Positions 28,397 to 37,531 of a DNA stretch of 64,000 nt are shown here, one piece after another (positions within the stretch are counted from its first letter, which is position 1; each line of letters starts with the position of its first letter). The translations under genes were made by a program, and so were the position numbers. The DNA is taken from NCBI RefSeq assembly GCF_000724485.1, contig NZ_CP007739.1, forward strand, positions 2,464,843 to 2,528,842. Reading direction: 5' to 3'. Origin of the DNA: Bacillus methanolicus MGA3 (lineage in GTDB: Bacteria > Bacillota > Bacilli > Bacillales > Cytobacillaceae). Under the pieces are notes generated by a model. That model ran no database searches and was not told the DNA's origin. It saw only the letters and a program-made list of their open reading frames with translations.

Positions 28397-29067
28397 GGGG
28401 TGTCTCCCCCTTCCTCTTCGACATGATTTCGATTCGCTGATTTTTCCTTTTCTAATTTATATGCTTTTTTCAGTTCAGCGGCATTTAACCTCAGTTCATA
28501 TTTGGCATAATAACGCGGGAAATATTCTTTTTTTGCTAATTCTTTTATTTGATCGTCTGAAAAATTCGTATTGTTATTAATAATTTCCCAGTCCCCTGCT
28601 TTTTCATCTGTAATGACCGCCTCATCGATCCATTTATAATTCAACAAAGCGTTCAAATAATAAGCTGCATCGCTTTTCGTATCAAATTGGACGACTTGGG
28701 TGATTTTGTTTCCCTCTTCCAATTTAAATTCGGTAATAAAACCTCTTTCCGGAAGTACTTTCGTTAGCTTTTGCATAACATAAACAATATTATACGGCTG
28801 CTCTTTAGCCCATTTAATGGCATTTTCGAGTTCCTGCACTGAGTTAGAGGACTGGAATTCAGCGAGTTTTGTTCTTTCAGCTTCCAAAATTTCATTCGAT
28901 AATTGAATTTTGTTTTCTACATTTTCTAGTTCCTGTTTTTTTACGTTCATTTGCCAGAAAAAAAGGGAGGCACCGATAAGGACCAATCCTATGAATGTGC
29001 CTAAGACAATAAAAAAAGACAGGTTTCTCGGTTCTTTTTTGGGAAGGAGGTTGATCTCAACTAGCAT
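28393..29067 (-). CDS. pilN: PilN-like pilus alignment protein
   Basis: 224 residues. Starts MLVEINLLPKKE; the INLLP motif of PilN binds PilM. Then one membrane segment (about 18-38), a coiled coil and an extracytoplasmic domain. Two bases separate it from pilM and it overlaps pilO, so the three are translated together. Confidence 0.9.
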   Translation of the reverse strand: MLVEINLLPKKEPRNLSFFIVLGTFIGLVLIGASLFFWQMNVKKQELENVENKIQLSNEILEAERTKLAEFQSSNSVQELENAIKWAKEQPYNIVYVMQKLTKVLPERGFITEFKLEEGNKITQVVQFDTKSDAAYYLNALLNYKWIDEAVITDEKAGDWEIINNNTNFSDDQIKELAKKEYFPRYYAKYELRLNAAELKKAYKLEKEKSANRNHVEEEGGDTP

Positions 29068-29069
29068 GC

Positions 29070-30053
29070 TTACACCTCTTTTAGTCCTAAACCGATGTTT
29101 AAGTGAAATGGAGAAACTGCTCTGTTTTCCGGTCCGGCCTCAATTTTCTGGCTCTCGATTGTTACAGTCGGGATCTCAAAGCGCACTTTGATTTCTTTAT
29201 AAATTTCCTCAATCCATGGATGGTCCCCATCAACCAGTATTTTTGTAATTTGCCGATTTCCTTGGTTAAGAGTATAGCGGTAAAAATTCATGACTTTTTC
29301 TGCTTCTTTATAAATGTCTTCGAGAGGAATCAACACTTCCGAGCGGTCGCCGTTATAACTGTACTCATCAGAAGAGAAATAATCCCATTTTGATAGATCA
29401 ATATCCAATTGCAAATTCCTCATAAAAACCGGAAGATGTGCCTGAAATATGCTTATATTGACGGCATGCAAATCGATTTGCATCATCATTAAATTTTCAT
29501 TTTTGCTCTGGTTTTCTTGATTAAAATACAATCTGTATAAGGCTAAACAAGAGATATCCGCTGCAACAGGTTTTAATTTTATATTTTCAAACAAAACGGC
29601 ATAGTCGGTTACAATGTTTTCCGGTACCGCAAACAAGAGAAGATCTCGTTTCTTTTGATCCGGACTGCCAATTGGATAAAAATCAAAGACAGGGTCTTCA
29701 AACGGCAAATGGATGCTCATTCCAAGCTCCATATATAAATACCCTTTTATTTCATCATCTTTAATATCAGCAGGGATTGAAATCTTTCGGATGACTACAA
29801 ATTGATCCGGTACGAGAAAACGAATCGGCCTTTTCGCAATTTTCCAGTCTTCGACACATTCTTCGAGTATCGATTCCAACATCTCAAAATCTTGTATTTT
29901 GCCGCCTTTTATTATTCCCGGCGGCAAAAAACGTTCACCCCATCGGGAAACGACAGGCGGATGGGCTTGTTTTAGTTCGGTAAACCGAATGACATAATCT
30001 TTTATTATTAAATTAATTGTCCGTTTATTGCCGAACTGAAAAAGCATTCCCAT
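29070..30053 (-). CDS. pilM: PilM-like actin-fold pilus assembly protein
   Basis: 327 residues, cytoplasmic, no membrane segment. Resembles PilM/ComA-type ATPase-fold proteins: N-terminal strands (INLIIKDYVIRFTELKQ), PIRFLVPDQFVVIRKISIP, and a C-terminal GLGLKEV. Expected to bind the INLLP tail of the neighbouring PilN. Sequence is divergent, so the call leans on order pilM-pilN-pilO. Confidence 0.85.
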   Translation of the reverse strand: MGMLFQFGNKRTINLIIKDYVIRFTELKQAHPPVVSRWGERFLPPGIIKGGKIQDFEMLESILEECVEDWKIAKRPIRFLVPDQFVVIRKISIPADIKDDEIKGYLYMELGMSIHLPFEDPVFDFYPIGSPDQKKRDLLLFAVPENIVTDYAVLFENIKLKPVAADISCLALYRLYFNQENQSKNENLMMMQIDLHAVNISIFQAHLPVFMRNLQLDIDLSKWDYFSSDEYSYNGDRSEVLIPLEDIYKEAEKVMNFYRYTLNQGNRQITKILVDGDHPWIEEIYKEIKVRFEIPTVTIESQKIEAGPENRAVSPFHLNIGLGLKEV

Positions 30054-30065
30054 GATGAAAACTCC

Positions 30066-30818
30066 CTAAATGAAAGAATTTAAATACCAGTAGATGATTG
30101 TCTCGCCATAAAAATAGGCACACAGAGTTCCAAGTCCAATAAATGGGCCAAAAGGGATTGGTTTTCTTTTTTCAAGCTTTCCGGTCAACCGCCCTGCGAG
30201 GCCAAAAACGGCGCCAAATAGTGTTGCAAAGAAGAAGGAAAGTAGAACGAGTTTTGTTCCAAGCGCAAAGCCGATAACAGCAAATAATTTAATGTCTCCG
30301 CCGCCCATGCCGCCGTTGCTGATAACTGCAATTAAAAGCAACAAGCAAAAGCCGCAAGCAGCACCCGCAATTGAATCCCACCACGGGGTGAGCGGCAGGA
30401 AAATCCGCTCTAATAAAAAAATCACTGCAAATACAAGCAGGACTTTATCTGGGATAATCATATATTTTACATCTGAAACAAAAACGATAACAAAAAGAGA
30501 AATAAGCGTCCAAGCGATAAAGAGCTCGGAAGTCCATCCGATGGCAAACGGAGCAAAGACAAATAAGACTCCTGTCATCAGTTCTACGAATGGATATAAT
30601 GGAGAAATAGACGCCTTGCAGCGTCTGCATTTCCCCCCTTGTATAACATAGGAAACAACTGGTATGAGTTCAAACGGTCCTAACGTATAGCCGCAGCTCG
30701 GACAATGTGAGCGCGGTTTGACGATGGATTGCTTTAACGGCACCCGAAGGCCGACGACGTTGAAGAAGGAGCCTAACAATAAACTACTAATTAAGATATA
30801 AATATATAAAAAGCTCAT
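30066..30818 (-). CDS. comC: Prepilin peptidase PilD/ComC
   Basis: 250 residues, about eight membrane segments. The N-terminal domain carries two CXXC pairs (Cys39/42 and Cys64/67), a zinc-binding site linked to methylase activity. Aspartyl protease residues Asp115 (SDVKYMIIPD) and Asp174 (GGGDIK) are present. It cuts prepilins after the leader Gly. The place in the chromosome equals B. subtilis comC, so one enzyme probably serves both this pilus and the competence pseudopilus. Starts 8 bases after the major pilin stop. Confidence 0.95.
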   Translation of the reverse strand: MSFLYIYILISSLLLGSFFNVVGLRVPLKQSIVKPRSHCPSCGYTLGPFELIPVVSYVIQGGKCRRCKASISPLYPFVELMTGVLFVFAPFAIGWTSELFIAWTLISLFVIVFVSDVKYMIIPDKVLLVFAVIFLLERIFLPLTPWWDSIAGAACGFCLLLLIAVISNGGMGGGDIKLFAVIGFALGTKLVLLSFFFATLFGAVFGLAGRLTGKLEKRKPIPFGPFIGLGTLCAYFYGETIIYWYLNSFI

Positions 30819-30826
30819 TTTTCTCT

Positions 30827-31261
30827 TTATGATCCTGACCCGATAGTTCTATCACCTTTACCTTTATCTGCGTCAATATCCTTAATTGTTGCATTATTGA
30901 AGGTCAGAGTTACATTACCTACTTTTTTAGTTGCATTTAATTTAAAAGTTGTTGATGATCCATCTGAAGTAACTGTAACTGTATAATTACTATCTAAATT
31001 TGGATCATCTACATAATTTTTCAAATCAGAAGCTGTTAACGGTTGTGTCGGTATTCCATTAGCAGCAACATACGTTTTAGCCGCATTAAGGACTTGAATG
31101 GCGTCAGATTTAACTCCATCTTCTCTTGATTTTTGAATAATCCCACCAATACTCGGAATCGCAATTGCTGCGATAATCCCCAAAATAACGATTACCGCCA
31201 AAAGCTCAATTAACGTTAACCCCTTCTGATCTTTTAATCTTTTCCCTAGTTTTTGCAGCAT
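30827..31261 (-). CDS. pilA: Major type IV pilin (PilA)
   Basis: 144 residues. Leader MLQKLGKRLKDQKG, cleavage after Gly14, mature N-terminus LTLIELLAVIVILGIIAAIA with Glu5. Proline follows (IPSIGG), as in classical type IV pilins. The globular part is small, Thr/Asn/Asp-rich and lacks cysteines, as in many Gram-positive pilins. Start ATG 31261 follows AAAGGGAG. It sits between pilC and pilD and has its own candidate promoter, consistent with high expression as the fibre subunit; role as main subunit is inferred. Confidence 0.9.
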   Translation of the reverse strand: MLQKLGKRLKDQKGLTLIELLAVIVILGIIAAIAIPSIGGIIQKSREDGVKSDAIQVLNAAKTYVAANGIPTQPLTASDLKNYVDDPNLDSNYTVTVTSDGSSTTFKLNATKKVGNVTLTFNNATIKDIDADKGKGDRTIGSGS

Positions 31262-31311
31262 AACTATCTCCCTTTCCATAGTATTTTTGAACTAAATCAT
31301 TCTTTGACACT

Positions 31312-31317
31312 ATTATA
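31312..31317 (-). promoter_or_regulatory. Possible internal promoter of pilA (-10)
   Basis: Minus strand TATAAT in TTCTAGTATAATAGTG, 50 bases upstream of the pilA start. The -35 is poor. The pilC-pilA gap (107 bases) is the largest inside the operon. Confidence 0.4.
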
Positions 31318-31368
31318 CTAGAATTCTAAAGCATATAAAGGTGAATCTGTTAAAAATTTGTAAAAATA

Positions 31369-32574
31369 TTAGCCAACATGTTGATATATCTCGAACATTG
31401 GGACCATGATCGATGTCACAATTGTTCCGACTATACTTGCAAGAAAGACGATCATTAATGGTTCAATCAGTGACTTTAATCGATCGGTGGTAGTTTCAAC
31501 TTCCCGTTCATAAAAGTCAGCCACTTTTGCAAGCATTGCATCAAGTGATCCCGATTCTTCTCCGATCACGATCATTTGCGAAACTAATGGCGGAAAAGCC
31601 CAATGTTTTCGCATCGGTTCTGTCAGTGATTTTCCCTGTTCAAGAGATTCACGTGATTGGCGGAGCACTCTTGCGATTACTTCATTTTCGACAATGTTTT
31701 CAACAATTGTGATGGCTTGAAGAATCGGCACTGAGCTTGCAAAAAGCGAACTGAGCGTTCTTGTCATTCTTGCCAAGGCCGCTTTTTGAAGCATTTTCCC
31801 GTAAATCGGTATTCTAAGGAGAAAATAGTCTAAATAATACTTCGTGTTCTTATTCTTTCTGATCATTCCAATCCCGATAAAACAAGCAATAAAGAATAAA
31901 ATGAACAACCACCAAAATTTTTGCATAAATTCACTGGAATTCAACACAAACTTTGTGATTGCCGGAAGTTCACCGCCAAAATCTTTAAACATTTGAACAA
32001 ATGTCGGTACAACCTTTACCAATAGGAAAATAACAACAACTATTGCAATCAAGCCGACAGTAATTGGATAAGCGAGCGCTGAAACGACTTTTTGTTTTGT
32101 AAAATGCTGTTTCTCAAAATGGACGGCTAATCTTTCAAGCGTATCATCCATATTTCCTCCGGCTTCTCCGGCTTTAACCATATTGACAAACATGCTTGAA
32201 AAAATCTTTTTATGTTTGGCAGCTGCCTCTGAAAGCGGGTTTCCTTCCCGCAAGTCTTGTTCAATCGCAATCAGCGCTTTCTTTAACGCTTTACTTTCTG
32301 TCTGCTGCGCTAATATCGACGTGGCTTCAACGATAGGAACGCCTGCCTTTATCAGCGTTGAAAACTGGCGCAAATAGATGACAAAATCCTGCAGCTTAAC
32401 CGGATTTCCGAACGTAATTTCCTTCGTCCACAACGTTTCGGGAATTTCATTCATTTCAAGAACTCGAATGCCTTTTTGTTTTAATTGAAGCACCGCTTCT
32501 CTCTTTGAGGCAGCTGTAATAATTCCTGATTTTTTCCCTTTTAGGTCTCGTCCGCTATATTTGTAACGAGGCAT
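31369..32574 (-). CDS. pilC: Pilus platform protein PilC
   Basis: 401 residues. Two GspF/T2SF domains (about 65-190 and 268-390), each with membrane helices; GEAGGNMDDTLERLAVHFEK and GEESGSLDAMLAKVADFYER are the repeated motif. PilC is the membrane rotor contacted by PilB and PilT. Starts 1 base after the pilT stop with AAGGTG inside pilT. Confidence 0.95.
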   Translation of the reverse strand: MPRYKYSGRDLKGKKSGIITAASKREAVLQLKQKGIRVLEMNEIPETLWTKEITFGNPVKLQDFVIYLRQFSTLIKAGVPIVEATSILAQQTESKALKKALIAIEQDLREGNPLSEAAAKHKKIFSSMFVNMVKAGEAGGNMDDTLERLAVHFEKQHFTKQKVVSALAYPITVGLIAIVVVIFLLVKVVPTFVQMFKDFGGELPAITKFVLNSSEFMQKFWWLFILFFIACFIGIGMIRKNKNTKYYLDYFLLRIPIYGKMLQKAALARMTRTLSSLFASSVPILQAITIVENIVENEVIARVLRQSRESLEQGKSLTEPMRKHWAFPPLVSQMIVIGEESGSLDAMLAKVADFYEREVETTTDRLKSLIEPLMIVFLASIVGTIVTSIMVPMFEIYQHVG

Positions 32575-32575
32575 G

Positions 32576-33616
32576 TTAATTCACCTTTTCCAATAAATAA
32601 GGCATCGTTTCTTCAGCAGACACTTGGCCCGACTCAACAAGCTCTTTTATGCTCGTTGCAAGCGTATGCATTCCTTGGGCTCTTGATGTTTGCATGATGT
32701 TGACGATTTGGTGGATCTTCTCATTTCTGATTAAATTTGCAACTGCTGAATTGTTAAGTAAAATTTCAGTTGCGGCTTTTCGTCCTTTTTTGTCTGCTTT
32801 CAGAAATAAACGTTGAGAAATGATCGCCACAAGAACGGATGCAAGCTGAAATCTTATTTGGGCTTGCTGGGAAGGCGGAAATACATCGATAATTCTGTTA
32901 ATTGTGTCCGGAGCACTAGCCGTATGTAGAGTACCAAACACAAGATGCCCTGTTTCCGCTGCAGTGATAGCAGTTTGAATCGTTTCAAGATCACGCATTT
33001 CTCCGACCATGATGACATCAGGATCCTGTCTGAGCGATGCCCTTAATCCGTTTGCAAAATTATTTGTATCAAATCCGACTTCCCTCTGGTCAATAATGCA
33101 TGTCCCATGCTTATGCAAATATTCAATCGGATCTTCAAGGGTAATGATATGTTTTCGCATCGTTTGATTCATATGATTGATCATCGCTGCAAGTGTTGTC
33201 GATTTGCCGCTCCCAGTCGGTCCGGTGACAAGAACGAGCCCTTGAGGCTTTTCAGCAATTTTTGCAAGGACAGGCGGCAGTTCCAATTCCTGCAGTGTCG
33301 GAATTTTTGTCGGAACGATGCGAATGGCCATGGCAATGCACGACCTTTGAAAATACGCATTGATTCGAAAACGGGAAATTCCGGGAATGCCGTATGAGAA
33401 ATCAAGCTCTCCTTTTTTCTTAAATTGTTCCCACATATTTTCCGGAATGATTGCTCTTGCCATACCTTCCGTATCGGAAGGTGCGAGCGGGTCCTTTCCA
33501 TATCTTTTCAATTCGCCATGAATGCGGAAGACCGGCGGAACCCCGACGGTAAGATGAATATCTGAAGCTTTTAATTCAAAACCGGCACGAAGCAATAAAT
33601 CAATTTTGTTTTTCAT
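32576..33616 (-). CDS. pilT: Pilus retraction ATPase PilT
   Basis: 346 residues. Walker A GPTGSGKST (132-140), Asp box ITLEDPIEYLH, Walker B VIMVGEMRD, His box ETGHLVFGTLHTASA and the C-terminal NLIRNEK (AIRNLIRE-like, required for retraction) are all intact. PilT depolymerises pili for twitching and DNA uptake. Its presence separates this system from competence pseudopili, which lack it. I prefer ATG 33616 after AGGAGTGA; GTG 33625 is possible. Confidence 0.96.
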   Translation of the reverse strand: MKNKIDLLLRAGFELKASDIHLTVGVPPVFRIHGELKRYGKDPLAPSDTEGMARAIIPENMWEQFKKKGELDFSYGIPGISRFRINAYFQRSCIAMAIRIVPTKIPTLQELELPPVLAKIAEKPQGLVLVTGPTGSGKSTTLAAMINHMNQTMRKHIITLEDPIEYLHKHGTCIIDQREVGFDTNNFANGLRASLRQDPDVIMVGEMRDLETIQTAITAAETGHLVFGTLHTASAPDTINRIIDVFPPSQQAQIRFQLASVLVAIISQRLFLKADKKGRKAATEILLNNSAVANLIRNEKIHQIVNIMQTSRAQGMHTLATSIKELVESGQVSAEETMPYLLEKVN

Positions 33617-33631
33617 GGCTTGCACTCACTC

Positions 33632-35293
33632 CTAATCAGGGATGGCGACACGCAAAACTTCTTCTGTCGTCGTAATGCCCTGCTTCACTTTTAAGAGGCC
33701 GTCATCGATCAAAAAGATCGTTTTATTTTTTATCGCAAGTTCTCTTAATTTCGAAAAAGGTTCTCCATTCATAATGACTTTTCTCATGTCATCATCAACA
33801 ACAAGTACTTCATGAATGGCGATCCTTCCTTTATAACCGGTCATATTGCAAGAAGCACACCCTCTGCCCCGCATCACTTTCTCAATCTTCAATCCCCGTC
33901 TTCCGAAAATTTCAATCTCCCGTTTAGTCGGAAGCTGCGTTTCCGCGCAATCTCGGCAAACTCTTCGGACGAGGCGCTGGGCTACAATGCCGTTTATTGA
34001 AGCAGCAACAAGGAATGGTTCGACTCCCATATCCAATAGCCTTGTTATTGAGCCTAAAGAATCATTTGTGTGCAATGTGCTGAGTACAAGATGACCTGTT
34101 AGAGACGCGCGAATCGCTACTTCAACCGTTTCTTTATCGCGAATTTCCCCGACCATAATGATATTCGGATCCTGCCGCAAAATCGCACGGAGCCCTTTAG
34201 CAAATGTCATCCCGACATTCGGGTTTACCTGGATTTGGTTTATGCCTTCGAGTTGGTATTCGACAGGGTCTTCAATGGTAATAATATTCACTTCTTCGCT
34301 GTTTAAACGGTTCAAGGCTGCATAGAGAGTGGATGATTTTCCTGAACCGGTAGGCCCGGTAATCAAAACAATCCCATTCGGTTTTTCAATCATTCCAATA
34401 AACCTGGCCAAGTTTACTTTGTTAAATCCCAGATTGTGAATGTTATTCAATGCGCTGCTGAGATCTAAGAGGCGCAAAACGATTTTCTCGCCATAAACGG
34501 TCGGCAGTGTGGATACCCTAAAATCAACAGGCTGAAAATCCAAATTCATCTTAAACCGCCCGTCCTGGGGAATGCGATGCTCCGTTATATCAAGATTCGC
34601 CATGATTTTAATTCTTGCTGTCAAAACACTTTGCATATGCTTTGGCAGAACACGTTCTGTTCGAAGTACACCATCAATTCTGTAGCGAATCGCGACTTTT
34701 GTCTCCTGCGGATCAATATGGATATCGCTCGCTTTCATCGCTGCGGCAGTCGATAAAATCTGATTAACGAGACGAACAACTGGTGAATCTTCATCAACAA
34801 TTTTTACTTCTTCCACTTCCTGACCTGCCGGTTCGTCCGTTAACAGCTCCTCGAACCCCTCATCCATATCGTAGTACTTGTTGATCGCCCGAAGAATATC
34901 ATCTTTCGTGGCAATTGCCGGTTCGATTTGAAAGCCGGTTGAAAGCCTTAAATCATCAATTGTGTAAAAGTCCATCGGGTCTGCCATAGCGATATACAGC
35001 TTTTCCCCGTCTTTCTTCAGCGGAATGATGAGGCTTCTTTTTGCGATTTCCTTTGGAACAATGTGAAAAAGCTTCGGATCAAAAGGATAACGATATAAAC
35101 TTACATGAGGAATTCCAAGCTGAAACTCTAATACTTCAATCAATTGCTGTTCGGTAATATAACCCTGTTGAAGAAGCGCATCCCCTAGCTTTTGGTCTTT
35201 ACTCTTTTCCTTAAGAGCGGTTTGCAGTTGTTCCTCTGTTATTAAACCTGCATCAACTAAGAGATCTCCCAGCCTTTTACGTGTTTGTTTCAT
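33632..35293 (-). CDS. pilB: Pilus extension ATPase PilB with MshEN-like N-terminus
   Basis: 553 residues. The N-terminus (1-about 60) has two tandem motifs, RLGDLLVDAGLITEEQL and KLGDALLQQGYITEQQL, the pattern of the c-di-GMP-binding MshEN domain. The ATPase domain has Walker A GPTGSGKSS (313-321), Walker B IIMVGEIRD and His box LTGHLVLSTLHTND. Zinc-binding cysteines are Cys446/449 and Cys479/482. PilB powers pilus assembly. Upstream of pilT with a 15-base gap. c-di-GMP binding is inferred from the motif; the last Gln of the first motif is replaced by Lys. Confidence 0.95.
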   Translation of the reverse strand: MKQTRKRLGDLLVDAGLITEEQLQTALKEKSKDQKLGDALLQQGYITEQQLIEVLEFQLGIPHVSLYRYPFDPKLFHIVPKEIAKRSLIIPLKKDGEKLYIAMADPMDFYTIDDLRLSTGFQIEPAIATKDDILRAINKYYDMDEGFEELLTDEPAGQEVEEVKIVDEDSPVVRLVNQILSTAAAMKASDIHIDPQETKVAIRYRIDGVLRTERVLPKHMQSVLTARIKIMANLDITEHRIPQDGRFKMNLDFQPVDFRVSTLPTVYGEKIVLRLLDLSSALNNIHNLGFNKVNLARFIGMIEKPNGIVLITGPTGSGKSSTLYAALNRLNSEEVNIITIEDPVEYQLEGINQIQVNPNVGMTFAKGLRAILRQDPNIIMVGEIRDKETVEVAIRASLTGHLVLSTLHTNDSLGSITRLLDMGVEPFLVAASINGIVAQRLVRRVCRDCAETQLPTKREIEIFGRRGLKIEKVMRGRGCASCNMTGYKGRIAIHEVLVVDDDMRKVIMNGEPFSKLRELAIKNKTIFLIDDGLLKVKQGITTTEEVLRVAIPD

Positions 35294-35316
35294 AACAATC
35301 CCTGCTTTATTTCCTT

Positions 35317-36684
35317 TTATTTTTCAGTTTCGTTAGGTTTTCCCCTTAAATCGTTTTCCTTTTCTTTCACTTTATCTGTTTGATCTGACGTTTTTTCAAC
35401 ACTGCCGCTTTTTGGAACAGAAGGTTTCGTTGGCTTATCAGTATTTTCAGGTTTGGACACGGAAGGTGTTTCCGGTGATTGTCCAGTATTTTCATCAGTA
35501 GCATTGTTTTCATTTTTCCTTAACGAAGATTCATCAATGATTAAGCTTCTGCTAATCACTTTCGGAATAGGCGGATAAAAATCTTCAGAAATTTTCTCTT
35601 CTTTTAAAACATTTCCATTTCTGTCAACGGTTTCTCGAATCACTTTCACTAAAATACCATCTTTTCCTTCGTTAAGTGTTATTTTTTTGCCAAAAGGCAG
35701 TTGTGCACTATATTGAATGATGGTCTTTGGTTTAAAAAATTGTTTATCTTCTGTTTTTACATTGTATTGGTAGGCAAACGATGCCCCCTTTAATGATACA
35801 TAGAAAAGATTGCCAATCATTTTAAATTCTAATAAATATTTTTCATTATTCGGATTTGTAAATACAAGATCCATATTTTTATATTGATTAATTTTTGACT
35901 CGTACCCAGCCTCAGAATAAGAAGGCAATTCTCTGCTTATATGACGTTCGGTAATGGCAAAGTTTGTCGGCAGAACCGTTTTATAAATCGCTGTCGCAAT
36001 CATACTTAATGTTTCTGAAGGAAAAAAATCAGTATTTCTTTCCTTAACGGTTTTTAATATAGAAAATTGTGATTGCGGAGCAATCTCAATAGAAGGGAAC
36101 TTTTCTGTCCATTTCCGCAAAAGGTCCACATTTCTGTCTGCTTTTATTGCACTTTCAGAAATTATTTCATTTTTTTCGCTCGCCAAAAAATATTGATCAA
36201 TCTTAATATTATGCTCCCCTTCTTCAAGCATAGTGGCAAACATGACGAGATCATGAATGAACCGTTCATAATCAAATTCATCCGCACGGATCTCGCTGAG
36301 CGTCAATTTTTCAATAAACGAGCGCAAAGCCTCTTCGTCAACTTTTACAATAAGCTCGTTTGTCTTTCCGTTTTCAACATTATCAATTGACCTCTTTAGG
36401 TCAAAAAGAAAATAATCTAAATCCATTTTTTTAACGATTTCTTTATATTGAAACGTTATGGTAGTGTTTTCATACCATTCTTTTTGTTTTTTAATTAAGA
36501 GATTAAGAGCTTCAGCTTTTGATAAGCCGGAAAGGTCAATTTTGCTTATCCTCGTATTATTTTCAAACGTATCCTCTGAAGTGAATTTATCAAATGCTTT
36601 GGCGCCAAAATGAGAAAAACTGAATAAAAAAACAGTACAAAAAAACAAAACGAGAAATAGCTTAGCTGTCTGAGGATTCCTCAC
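35317..36684 (-). CDS. Exported VanW/G5-domain protein in pilus operon
   Basis: 455 residues. N-terminal membrane anchor or signal (LFLVLFFCTVFLFSFSHFG), a mixed alpha/beta region, a VanW-like segment (about 225-310; FPSETLSMIATAIYKTVLPTNFAI then VSLKGASFAYQYNV) and a G5-like domain (about 320-375; ILVKVIRETVDRNGNVLKEE then FYPPIPKVI). A Ser/Thr/Pro/Lys tail follows. G5 domains bind cell-wall glycans, so it may open or brace the peptidoglycan for the pilus; this is inference. Start GTG 36684 follows AAGGAGG. No known pilus gene name fits. Confidence 0.75.
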   Translation of the reverse strand: MRNPQTAKLFLVLFFCTVFLFSFSHFGAKAFDKFTSEDTFENNTRISKIDLSGLSKAEALNLLIKKQKEWYENTTITFQYKEIVKKMDLDYFLFDLKRSIDNVENGKTNELIVKVDEEALRSFIEKLTLSEIRADEFDYERFIHDLVMFATMLEEGEHNIKIDQYFLASEKNEIISESAIKADRNVDLLRKWTEKFPSIEIAPQSQFSILKTVKERNTDFFPSETLSMIATAIYKTVLPTNFAITERHISRELPSYSEAGYESKINQYKNMDLVFTNPNNEKYLLEFKMIGNLFYVSLKGASFAYQYNVKTEDKQFFKPKTIIQYSAQLPFGKKITLNEGKDGILVKVIRETVDRNGNVLKEEKISEDFYPPIPKVISRSLIIDESSLRKNENNATDENTGQSPETPSVSKPENTDKPTKPSVPKSGSVEKTSDQTDKVKEKENDLRGKPNETEK

Positions 36685-36702
36685 AAGGGTTTCCTCCTTT
36701 TA

Positions 36703-37488
36703 TCACGCTTCAACGTTCATTGACAATTCGACAACAACACTTGGACCCTCTTCCTGAGCTTTGATAATATCTTCCTTCGTCAGGACTGTTCCCTTGGATA
36801 TGATGACATTTCCTTGTAAATCTGTAATGTCCTTCGTAACTTTTTTCCCATTTAACAGTTCAATCTGCTTATCTTTTAAAACTTGAACTTCTTCATCATC
36901 TTCTAATAGCCTTTCAGTAACAGTTGCTTCTTTTTCTAAGTCCGAAATAACTTGTTCTTCTTCTGTAATCGATTGAGGTTCTTTAGCTGAATGTAACTGC
37001 TCGGAGCTTTCCAAAAATCCGTTAACAGCTTCCTCTTTCACAATGATCATATCTTTTCCATACGTTAGGACAAATTCAGAAGGAAGGACTGCATTTCTAT
37101 TTCCTAATTGAAGATCCAAACCAAGGATTTGCCCGCTGTCTTCATCTGCATAATATTCAAGAACTTCACCAAGCAACTCGCACTTTCTTGTCATCACTTT
37201 CGTGTTCGTAATTTTAATTTTTTTATGTACCAATTGATTTGCAATTGGGATTTCATTAAGATCAATAACTGCACTCTCACTTTCAACTGTCACAGCATAA
37301 TCACCAATACCAACTATTTTTTTAAACGGTATTGCTTTTACACTTGTTTGCCAATCCTCGTCATCAATTGTTAAAAAGTCAATTGAACCTTTTTCTGGAT
37401 TTATTACTAAAGTTTTTACTTTTCCTATTTGTTGGCCGCCCGCAATGCTGATAATCGGCAAACCTGTTATTTGCGTGCTTTTTTTCAT
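36703..37488 (-). CDS. PRC-barrel domain protein in pilus operon
   Basis: 261 residues, soluble. Two PRC-barrel-like modules (about 1-75 with GLPIISIAGGQQIGKVKTLV, and about 85-160 with LGEVLEYYADEDSGQILGLD), then a Glu-rich linker and a C-terminal part (KVTKDITDLQGNVIISKGTVLTKEDI split over about 220-250) like repeats in chemotaxis/flagellar adaptor proteins. Likely a cytoplasmic adaptor for the pilus machine; function unknown. Start ATG 37488 follows AGGTGTGG. Confidence 0.75.
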   Translation of the reverse strand: MKKSTQITGLPIISIAGGQQIGKVKTLVINPEKGSIDFLTIDDEDWQTSVKAIPFKKIVGIGDYAVTVESESAVIDLNEIPIANQLVHKKIKITNTKVMTRKCELLGEVLEYYADEDSGQILGLDLQLGNRNAVLPSEFVLTYGKDMIIVKEEAVNGFLESSEQLHSAKEPQSITEEEQVISDLEKEATVTERLLEDDEEVQVLKDKQIELLNGKKVTKDITDLQGNVIISKGTVLTKEDIIKAQEEGPSVVVELSMNVEA

Positions 37489-37531
37489 GATTTTTCCACA
37501 CCTAACCTTTATATTCACGAAATTTCAATCA

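Noticed and set aside
30827..31261. Pilin cluster as the comG competence operon
   Set aside because: PilT, PilM, PilN and PilO are absent from comG, and the locus lies at comC; the comG operon should be elsewhere.
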